A stretch of 64,000 bases of DNA. Origin: Delftia tsuruhatensis (GTDB lineage: Bacteria > Pseudomonadota > Gammaproteobacteria > Burkholderiales > Burkholderiaceae_C). The position numbers were made by a program, and so were the translations under genes. The notes beneath the pieces are model-generated. The model saw only the letters and a program-made list of their open reading frames with translations. It made no database searches and was not told the origin of the DNA. How positions within the stretch are numbered: the first letter of the stretch is position 1; each line of letters opens with the position of its first letter. The DNA lies in NCBI RefSeq assembly GCF_903815225.1, contig NZ_LR813084.1, positions 1,716,501-1,780,500 of the forward strand, given 5' to 3'. This document shows, one piece after another, positions 54,769 through 61,284 of this stretch.

Positions 54769-55767
54769 TCACGCCGGGCCGATGCGCACCCAGTAGCGAA
54801 CGGGTACGTGGACGCGCACGGGCAGTACCTGCACCAGCGACTGCAGGATGCGGTCGGTGTCGTCCAGCGGGAAGACGCCCGACAGGCGCAGTGCGGACAC
54901 CTCGGGCGACAGCGTGATCAGCCCGGGCCGGTAGCGGCGCAGTTCCGCGACGAAGGCGTCCAGGCGCATGTCCGAGGCGACGATCACGCCCTCATCCCAG
55001 CCCGGCCCCTCGCCGGCTGGCCCGTCGGGCCGGACCTGGGTTGCGGTCAGGCGGGCGGCTTCGCCGGCGTTCACGCGCAAGGTGGCGCCCGCATGGCTGC
55101 GCGCCTGCACCGCGCCCTCGAAGACGGTGAACCGTGTGTCTCCGGTGTCCGCGCCATGGCGTACCGAAAAGCGCGTTCCCAGCGCGCGAAGGCTGCCCGC
55201 CGGCGTCTCCACCAGAAAGGGGCGTGCCGGCGCGGCGGTGTCGTGGGCGGTGGTGACCAGCAGTTCACCGCGCAGCAGCAGCACGCGGCGCTGGCGGTCG
55301 TCATAGGCCAGGTCGATGGCCGTGCCGGTGTTGAGGAACAGGCGTGTGCCGTCGGGCAGCTGCATCTGGCGCCGCTCGCCCGTGGCGGTGCTGGCATCGG
55401 CGGTCCAGGCCTGCCAGGTCCGGCCGCCGTGCACGCTCCAGGCCAGGGTGCCTGCGCTGGCCAGGCCCGCCATGCCGGCCAGCCATTTGCGGCGCGACTG
55501 TGCCGCCCTGCGGCTGCGCGACAGCGTGGCCGAGGCCAGCTCGCCGCTGAGCGGGCCTCTGAGCCGGGCATCCGTGGCCTCGATGCGCTGCCAGGCGCGC
55601 TCGTGCAGCGGATGGGCGGCCCGCCAGGCCTGCCACTGCGCCCGTTCGGTGTCGGTGGCCGTTCCCGACCACAGCCGCACCAGCCAGTCCACCGCGCTGT
55701 CCACCACTTCGGGTGGTAGCGCGGCATCGGGGCGGGCTGCACTGTCGGCCTGCCTGTGCTGCGTCAT
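54769..55767 (-). CDS. FecR-family anti-sigma/sigma-regulatory protein
   Basis: The 332-residue protein has a cytoplasmic DUF4880-type N-terminal part (VDSAVDWLVRLWSGTATDTE, then WRAAHPLHERAWQRIEA), one membrane helix near residues 95-115, and a periplasmic FecR domain (QLPDGTRLFLNTGTAIDLAY, then FLVETPAGSLRALGTRFSV). It relays the signal from the receptor STN domain to the sigma factor. Its ATG overlaps the sigma-factor stop as ATGA, so the two are coupled. A gap of about 100 bases separates it from the receptor gene. Confidence 0.93.
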   Translation of the reverse strand: MTQHRQADSAARPDAALPPEVVDSAVDWLVRLWSGTATDTERAQWQAWRAAHPLHERAWQRIEATDARLRGPLSGELASATLSRSRRAAQSRRKWLAGMAGLASAGTLAWSVHGGRTWQAWTADASTATGERRQMQLPDGTRLFLNTGTAIDLAYDDRQRRVLLLRGELLVTTAHDTAAPARPFLVETPAGSLRALGTRFSVRHGADTGDTRFTVFEGAVQARSHAGATLRVNAGEAARLTATQVRPDGPAGEGPGWDEGVIVASDMRLDAFVAELRRYRPGLITLSPEVSALRLSGVFPLDDTDRILQSLVQVLPVRVHVPVRYWVRIGPA

Positions 55768-56264
55768 GGGGTCCGGTCCGGGAAATAGCAGTGGCGGATG
55801 GCGCGCGCCATGTATTGCTTGACCGAGCTGACCGAGACCTGCAGCCGCCGGGCGATCTCGGCATAGGCCATGCCGTCGAGCTGTGCGTGCAGGAAGGCGG
55901 CGCGCACCTTGGGCGGCAGGCCGTCGAGCAGGCGGTCCAGCTCGCACAGTGTCTCCAGCACGATGGCGCGTTCTTCCGGCGAGGGGGCCAGCGGTTCGGG
56001 CTGGTGTGCCAGCATGTCCAGGTAGGCGCGCTCTATTTCCCTGCGGCGCAGGTGGTTGGCCACCACGCGCTTGGCCACCGTGGTCAGGAAGGCCCGGGGC
56101 TCGCGGATCTGCGACAGCTCGGTGCGCGATTCGATCACGCGCACGTAGGTGTCCTGGGCGAAGTCGGCGGCGTCGCCCGCATGGCCCAGGCGGCGCTGCA
56201 GCCAGGTGCGCAGCCAGCCATGGTGCTGCTGGTAGAGATGGGTCAGGGCCTGGTGGGGAGTCAC
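55764..56264 (-). CDS. FecI-type ECF sigma factor
   Basis: The protein of about 166 residues has sigma-70 region 2 (LRTWLQRRLGHAGDAADFAQ, DTYVRVIES) and region 4 (GLPPKVRAAFLHAQLDGMAY, then RLQVSVSSVKQYMARAIRHC), typical of iron-starvation sigma factors. The start is unclear. The GTG at 56264 (VTPHQALTHLYQQHHGWL) gives the usual N-terminus, while an ATG at 56324 lies inside a Fur box. It should direct transcription of the downstream receptor when the siderophore is present. Confidence 0.9.
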   Translation of the reverse strand: MTPHQALTHLYQQHHGWLRTWLQRRLGHAGDAADFAQDTYVRVIESRTELSQIREPRAFLTTVAKRVVANHLRRREIERAYLDMLAHQPEPLAPSPEERAIVLETLCELDRLLDGLPPKVRAAFLHAQLDGMAYAEIARRLQVSVSSVKQYMARAIRHCYFPDRTP

Positions 56265-56314
56265 GGAGGAGGGGACGGCGTGGCGATGGAGACGGTCGAT
56301 GAGTGAGATGCAAC

Positions 56315-56329
56315 TGATAAGCATTCTTA
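56315..56329. promoter_or_regulatory. Fur-box-like site at fecI / PepSY divergent promoter
   Basis: TGATAAGCATTCTTA matches the 7-1-7 Fur model at about 11 of 14 positions. It lies upstream of the sigma-factor gene. A weaker related stretch (ATTCTTATTT at 56417-56426) lies nearer the rightward genes, with TAGAAT at 56435-56440 as a possible -10 box. Iron control of both divergent units is likely. Confidence 0.65.
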
Positions 56330-56523
56330 TTTTAAGCGAGTCATCATGCCGACATGGCGCGACCTCCCATGGCGCTCGGGACGATTGGGCCCGTAAAGCT
56401 TGTGTAAATGCGATCAATTCTTATTTGCTGGCTGTAGAATCCCTCGGCCTTTTCCTTTCCATGTGCCCGTGGCCATACCCGTGATGGTTGCCTGCCTGTG
56501 GTGCTGCCGCCTTTTCTGTTGCG

Positions 56524-57162
56524 ATGACTTCCCCCAAACCGGACCCTCGGCGCCGTTCCTACTGGCTCAAGACACTGCACGAGTGGCATTGGGTCAGCTC
56601 CGCGCTGTGCCTGATCGGCATGCTGCTGTTCGCCGTCACGGGGTTCACGCTCAACCACGCGGGGCAGATCGAGTCCAGGCCGCGCATCGTGCGTGGCGAG
56701 GCGTCCATTCCCGACGCGTTGCGCATCCAGCTGGTCGCGCAGCAGGCAGGCCAGTCGGGCGACCGCGCTCCCGTGCCCGCTCCGTTCGCCGACTGGGTGC
56801 GCGGCCAATGGGGGCTGGAGGCCGAAGGCCGCGAGGCCGAGTGGACGGCCGACGAGCTCTATGTCTCTCTTCCCCGGCCCGGCGGCGACGCCTGGGTGCG
56901 CGTGGCCCTGGCCGATGGCGAGGCCGAATACGAACGCACCGACCGGGGCTGGATCGCCTACCTGAACGACCTGCACAAGGGCCGCAACACGGGCGCGGCC
57001 TGGGGCTGGTTCATCGACATCTTCGCCGCAGCCTGCCTGGTGTTCACCATCACGGGCCTGTTCATCCTCAAGATGCACGCGGGCAACCGTCCCTTCACCT
57101 GGCCCATGGTCGGCATGGGGCTGGTGATCCCCATGCTGCTGGCCCTCCTGTTGATCCACTGA
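56524..57162 (+). CDS. PepSY-associated transmembrane protein (PepSY_TM_like_2)
   Basis: The 212-residue membrane protein has helix 1 with LHEWHWVSSALCLIGMLLFA, a periplasmic PepSY-like domain of about 100 residues, and a C-terminal pair of helices (NDLHKGRNTGAAWGWFIDIF and WPMVGMGLVIPMLLALLLIH). Conserved His residues sit at helix ends, as in related proteins thought to pass electrons across the membrane. It is the first gene of a five-gene unit with DUF2271, DUF4198, ApbE and a flavoreductase. The ATG at 56524 gives the family start; another ATG 36 bases upstream is possible. I infer that it conducts electrons outward. Confidence 0.88.
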   Translation: MTSPKPDPRRRSYWLKTLHEWHWVSSALCLIGMLLFAVTGFTLNHAGQIESRPRIVRGEASIPDALRIQLVAQQAGQSGDRAPVPAPFADWVRGQWGLEAEGREAEWTADELYVSLPRPGGDAWVRVALADGEAEYERTDRGWIAYLNDLHKGRNTGAAWGWFIDIFAAACLVFTITGLFILKMHAGNRPFTWPMVGMGLVIPMLLALLLIH

Positions 57163-57182
57163 GAACCGAAAGAGCCTTGCCT

Positions 57183-57710
57183 ATGAATCCGCATCTCTGC
57201 CTGCGCTACACCATGGCGCTCGGCGCCTGCCTGGGCGCGGTGCCGGCCTTTGCCGCCGGCCTGAACGTGGGCGTGGAAGTGCCGCGCCTGGACGTTGCCG
57301 AATACCACCGCCCCTATGTGGCCGTGTGGATCGAGCGCCCCGATGCGAGCGTCGCCACCACGCTGTCGGTCTGGTACGACGTGAAGATGAAGAATGCCGA
57401 GGGCACGAAGTGGCTCAAGGACATGCGCCAGTGGTGGCGCCGCACGGGCCGCGACCTCACCCTGCCCATCGATGGCGTGACCAGCCCCACGCGCCCCGTG
57501 GGCAAGCACCAGCTGAGCTTCACCGAAGGCAGCAACCCGCTGGCCAAGCTGCCGCCCGGCGAATACAAACTCGTGGTCGAGGCCGCACGCGAGGTCGGCG
57601 GCCGTGAAGTGGTCACCGTGCCCTTCACCTGGCCGGCCGCCAAGGCCGAGAAGCTGGGCGCAAAGGGCAGCAGCGAGCTGGGCGAGATCAGCGTCGAACT
57701 CAAGCCTTGA
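57183..57710 (+). CDS. DUF2271 periplasmic protein with ApbE-type flavinylation motif
   Basis: The 175-residue exported protein has a Sec signal peptide (cleavage near AFA/AGL) and a compact beta-rich DUF2271 domain. Residues 97-103 read DGVTSPT, which fits the ApbE target pattern D-g-x-[ST]-[SG]-x-T known from NqrB/NqrC/RnfG; Thr103 would carry FMN through a phosphoester. An ApbE gene lies two genes downstream. I infer a periplasmic flavoprotein that receives electrons from the PepSY membrane protein and gives them to ferric iron or another acceptor. It has an AGAGCC leader and lies 20 bases past the PepSY gene. Confidence 0.88.
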   Translation: MNPHLCLRYTMALGACLGAVPAFAAGLNVGVEVPRLDVAEYHRPYVAVWIERPDASVATTLSVWYDVKMKNAEGTKWLKDMRQWWRRTGRDLTLPIDGVTSPTRPVGKHQLSFTEGSNPLAKLPPGEYKLVVEAAREVGGREVVTVPFTWPAAKAEKLGAKGSSELGEISVELKP

Positions 57711-57741
57711 ACCCCACCACCAACGAAGAGAGGAAACCTTC

Positions 57742-58560
57742 ATGAAGTCCAAGACCCGCTTCGCCGTCCGCCTGGCCGCCAGCCTGGCCATCGCCTGCGG
57801 CGCCTTCCAGGCCGCCCAGGCGCACAACCTGTGGCTGCTGCCCTCGACCACGGTGCTGTCCAAGGCCGAGTGGATCACGGTGGATGCCGCCGTCTCCAAC
57901 GACCTGTTCTTCTTCAACCACGTGCCGCTGGGCCTGGACAACCTGGTGGTCTCCGCGCCCGACGGCTCGGCCGTGGCGCCCCAGAATGCCCACCGCGGCA
58001 AGCTGCGCAGCGTGTTCGACCTGGACCTCCAGCAGTCCGGCACCTACCGCCTGGCCATCGTCAACGACGGCCTGTTCGCCTCCTGGAAGGACAAGGCCAC
58101 GGGCCAGAACCGGCGCTGGCGCGGTTCCCCCGAGAAGTTCGCGGCCGACGTGCCCGCCGACGCGCAGGACCTGAAGGTGACCCAGTCCGTGGGCCGTATC
58201 GAGACCTTCGTGACCGTGGGCAAGCCCAGCGCGGTCAAGCCCTCGGGCAAGGGGCTGGAGCTGGTGGCCGTCACACACCCCAATGACCTGGTCAAGGGCG
58301 AGAAGGCCACGTTCGCCTTCCATGTGGACGGCAAGCCCGCCGCCAACCTCGAAGTCGTGCTGGTGCCCGGCGCCACGCGCTACCGCGACAGCAAGGGCGA
58401 GATCAAGGCCACCACCGATGCCAAGGGCGAGTTCAGCGTGACCTGGCCCAGCGCCGGCATGTACTGGGTGGACGCCGATGCCCAGGACGACAAGACCTCG
58501 CTGCCCCAGGCCAAGGAACGCCGCCTGTCCTACGTCGGCACCTTCGAGGTCCTGCCCTGA
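57742..58560 (+). CDS. DUF4198 periplasmic protein with predicted N-terminal His after cleavage
   Basis: The 272-residue exported protein has a clear Sec signal peptide ending AAQA before HNLWLLPS, so His28 would become the first residue of the mature protein. The DUF4198 family (NikM-like and others) is linked to metal uptake. The remainder is beta-sandwich-like with a C-terminal carboxypeptidase-regulatory-like domain (KATTDAKGEFSVTWPSAGMY). It has an AGAGAGG ribosome site. Its place in a Fur-linked unit suggests binding of iron or another metal, or of its complex, in the periplasm. Its exact role is unknown. Confidence 0.88.
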   Translation: MKSKTRFAVRLAASLAIACGAFQAAQAHNLWLLPSTTVLSKAEWITVDAAVSNDLFFFNHVPLGLDNLVVSAPDGSAVAPQNAHRGKLRSVFDLDLQQSGTYRLAIVNDGLFASWKDKATGQNRRWRGSPEKFAADVPADAQDLKVTQSVGRIETFVTVGKPSAVKPSGKGLELVAVTHPNDLVKGEKATFAFHVDGKPAANLEVVLVPGATRYRDSKGEIKATTDAKGEFSVTWPSAGMYWVDADAQDDKTSLPQAKERRLSYVGTFEVLP

Positions 58561-58577
58561 CCCCGCCGGCCCCGCCC

Positions 58578-59657
58578 ATGCGCGTGCGCTTCGCGCCGGC
58601 CCTGCTCCAGGGCGGCGCGGGCCGGGGCCCTGTCGCGCCGGCCCCGGCGGGCGGTGCGGCGTCTTTTGCCTCGGGCGGCTACGGGGCCGGGGTCCTGCGC
58701 CGTGCCGACCCGGCCGCGTTGCAGACCCTCGCGGGCGAGGCCATGGGCACGACCTGGAGCGTGCGCCTGCACAACCCCGGTTTCCTGCCGCTGGACGCGG
58801 CGCGCCAGGCCATCGAAGACGCGCTGGCCCTGGTCGTGCGCCAGATGAGCAACTGGGAGGAGGACTCCGACCTCTCGCGCTTCAACCGCGCCGAGGCAGG
58901 CAGCTGGCATGTGCTGCCCCCTGAATTCTTCGCCGTGCTGACCTGCGCCTGCGACTGGGCCAGTGCCAGCGGCGGCGCCTGGGACCCGACCGTGGGTCCG
59001 CTGGTCGACCTGTGGGGGTTCGGTCCGCGCGCGCGGCAGGAGCATGTCGCAGAGATTCCCGATGCGCAGGCACTGCGGCGGGCGCGCGAGCGCGTGGGCT
59101 GGCAGCGCATTGCGCTCGACAGGCCCCGGGGCCGCGCGCTGCAGCCCGGAGCGGTCCATGTGGACTTCAGCGGCATCGCCAAGGGCTATGCGGTGGACCT
59201 CGTGGCCGAGCGGCTCGCGGCCCTGGGCCATGCGGACTTCCTCGTCGAAGTCGGCGGGGAGTTGCGTGCACGAGGCCGGCGGCCCGGCGGGCAGGCCTGG
59301 CGTGTGGCCGTGGCCGGCATGGCCGACCAGGGTGTGCCCATGACGCTGGCCTTGAAGGACATGGCTATCGCCACCTCGGGTGACCACTGGCATGCCTTCG
59401 AGCAGGGCGGGCGTCGCTACTCCCACACCATCGATCCGCGCAGCGGCGAACCCGTGGCCCATGCGCTGGCCAGCGTCACCGTGCTGCATGCCGAGTGCAT
59501 GCAGGCCGATGCCCTGGCCACCGTGCTCACCGTGCTGGGGCCGCGCCAGGGTCTGGACTTCGCCGAACAGCGCGGCGTGGCGGCACTGCTGTGCGAGCGC
59601 ACGCCGCAGGGTCCGGCTGTGGCGATGACATCGGCCTTTGCCGCGCAGATGCCATGA
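58578..59657 (+). CDS. apbE: FAD:protein FMN transferase
   Basis: The 359-residue protein matches ApbE. GEAMGTTWSVRL starts the domain near residue 53, and DLSRFNRAEAG, DPTVGPLVDLWGFG, VDFSGIAKGYAVD, YSHTIDPRSGEPV and ADALATVLTVLG complete the active site with its Mg-binding Asp/Thr. It attaches FMN from FAD to Thr in target proteins, here probably the DUF2271 protein. The N-terminus before the domain is Gly/Ala/Pro-rich and shows no signal peptide or lipobox, which is odd because the target is periplasmic. No upstream start in frame repairs this. Confidence 0.93.
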   Translation: MRVRFAPALLQGGAGRGPVAPAPAGGAASFASGGYGAGVLRRADPAALQTLAGEAMGTTWSVRLHNPGFLPLDAARQAIEDALALVVRQMSNWEEDSDLSRFNRAEAGSWHVLPPEFFAVLTCACDWASASGGAWDPTVGPLVDLWGFGPRARQEHVAEIPDAQALRRARERVGWQRIALDRPRGRALQPGAVHVDFSGIAKGYAVDLVAERLAALGHADFLVEVGGELRARGRRPGGQAWRVAVAGMADQGVPMTLALKDMAIATSGDHWHAFEQGGRRYSHTIDPRSGEPVAHALASVTVLHAECMQADALATVLTVLGPRQGLDFAEQRGVAALLCERTPQGPAVAMTSAFAAQMP

Positions 59658-59702
59658 GCACTGCGTCTTCTTTTTTCGTGCCGTAGATTTCCGGCTTCCG
59701 CC

Positions 59703-61085
59703 ATGTCCTTGTCCGAACCCGGGCTGCGTGTTCTTGCAGCCATCGCCCTGGTCTTGCTCTATGCGGCCATGTGCGCCGCCATCTGGTGGCGCCAGCGGTG
59801 CCAGCGCGAGCGCGCGCGCCAGGAGGCCGCCGAGCTGGCCTGCGCACGCGAAGGCACCGTGCCTTTGCTGGTGGCCTACGCCAGCCAGACCGGGCAGGCC
59901 GAGGAACTGGCGCGCGAGACGGCGCGCCTGCTGCACACGGCCGGCGAAAGCGTGCACCTGTGCGCGCTGGATGCCGTCGATGCCGCGTTGCTGGCACGTA
60001 CGCAACGTGCGCTGTTCATCGCCAGCACCTATGGCGAGGGGGACCCGCCCGACAACGCGTCGCTCTTCCTGTCACGCATCATGGGCACCGGCCTGGATCT
60101 GTCCCATCTGCAATACGGCCTGCTGGCGCTGGGTGACCGCCAGTACGCGCGGTACTGTGGCTTCGGCCGCGCGCTCGATGCCTGGCTGCAGGAGGGTGGC
60201 GCGAGGCCCTGGTTCGAGCGCGTCGACATGGACAATGGCGCGCAGGAGGCGCTGACGGCCTGGCAGCACCAGCTGACCCAGGTCAGCAGCCTGGGCGACA
60301 TGCCGGCCTGGGAGACGCCCGTCTTCGGTGAATGGACGCTGGCCGCGCGCCGCCACATGAACCCCGGCAGCGCGGGCGAGGCCGTCTTCCACATCGAGCT
60401 GCAGCCGCCGCCTTCTGCGGAGCCCGCACAGTGGGAGTCTGGTGACCTTGTCCAGGTCTGCCCGCCTTCGGATCCGCAGCACCCGCGTGAATACTCCATC
60501 GCCTCCATCGCCGAAGACGGCCGCGTGCACCTGCTGGTGCGCCAGGCGCGGCGCGACGATGGCTCGCCGGGCCTGGCCTCGGGATGGCTGACGCAGGGCG
60601 CGCAGGTCGGCCAAGCCGTGTCCATGCGCCTGCGTGCCCACCGCAATTTCCGGCTGGAGGAGAACCGGCGGCGTCCGTTGGTGCTGGTGGGCAACGGCAC
60701 GGGCCTGGCCGGCCTGCGCAGCCACCTGCGCGCACGCGCGGCCATGGGTGCCGGCCCCAACTGGCTGCTGTTCGGTGAACGCAATGCCGCGCACGACCTG
60801 CTGTACGGCGACGAGCTCCAGGCCTGGCAGCAGGGCGGCGTGCTCCAGCGCCTGGACCTGGCTTTCTCCCGCGATGCGGGTGGCCGCGTCTACGTGCAGG
60901 ACCGGCTGCGCCAGGCGGGCGAGGAACTGCGCCAATGGGTGGTGGGGCAGGGCGCCGCCATCTACGTCTGCGGCAGCCTGCAGGGCATGGCCCAGGGGGT
61001 GGACCAGGCCTTGCACGAGTTGCTGGGCGAAGCGCTCATGGAGCAACTGCTGCGCAGCGGCCGCTACCGGCGCGATGTCTATTGA
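59703..61085 (+). CDS. membrane-anchored flavodoxin/FAD reductase (sulfite-reductase alpha-like)
   Basis: The 460-residue protein has one N-terminal membrane helix (VLAAIALVLLYAAMCAAIWW) followed by basic residues, which predicts the rest to be cytoplasmic. A flavodoxin domain with VAYASQTGQAEELARETARL and ASTYGEGDPPDNA follows, then a ferredoxin-reductase-like part with REYSIAS (FAD) and LVLVGNGTGLAGLRSHLRAR plus YVCGSLQGMAQGVDQAL (NADPH). It should pass electrons from NADPH through FAD and FMN, here probably to the PepSY membrane protein. It is the last gene of the unit, 45 bases past apbE. Confidence 0.92.
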   Translation: MSLSEPGLRVLAAIALVLLYAAMCAAIWWRQRCQRERARQEAAELACAREGTVPLLVAYASQTGQAEELARETARLLHTAGESVHLCALDAVDAALLARTQRALFIASTYGEGDPPDNASLFLSRIMGTGLDLSHLQYGLLALGDRQYARYCGFGRALDAWLQEGGARPWFERVDMDNGAQEALTAWQHQLTQVSSLGDMPAWETPVFGEWTLAARRHMNPGSAGEAVFHIELQPPPSAEPAQWESGDLVQVCPPSDPQHPREYSIASIAEDGRVHLLVRQARRDDGSPGLASGWLTQGAQVGQAVSMRLRAHRNFRLEENRRRPLVLVGNGTGLAGLRSHLRARAAMGAGPNWLLFGERNAAHDLLYGDELQAWQQGGVLQRLDLAFSRDAGGRVYVQDRLRQAGEELRQWVVGQGAAIYVCGSLQGMAQGVDQALHELLGEALMEQLLRSGRYRRDVY

Positions 61086-61158
61086 TGGCGCCGTGCCGCG
61101 GCCACGGTCTCTCCCGCAGGCGTCGCTTTATTGCTACAGAGTCTGCCTATGGCCGGCA

Positions 61159-61192
61159 TGAGAATGAAAATGATTCTCAATGCTTATATAAT
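61159..61192 (+). promoter_or_regulatory. strong Fur box and -10 of the TonB receptor gene
   Basis: TGAAAATGATTCTCA (61165-61179) fits the 7-1-7 Fur model at about 12 of 14 positions, and an overlapping TGAGAAT (61159-61165) makes a larger inverted repeat. A perfect TATAAT lies at 61187-61192. This is the best Fur site in the window and points to the receptor gene at 61285. Confidence 0.8.
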
Positions 61193-61284
61193 TTCGTTAC
61201 ATATCCCCTTCGCATCGCATAACCAAACATTTCAAAGCGAGTTGTACGGGCCCCTGGCCCGTTTTCCGTTTCTGGAGTGTCTGC

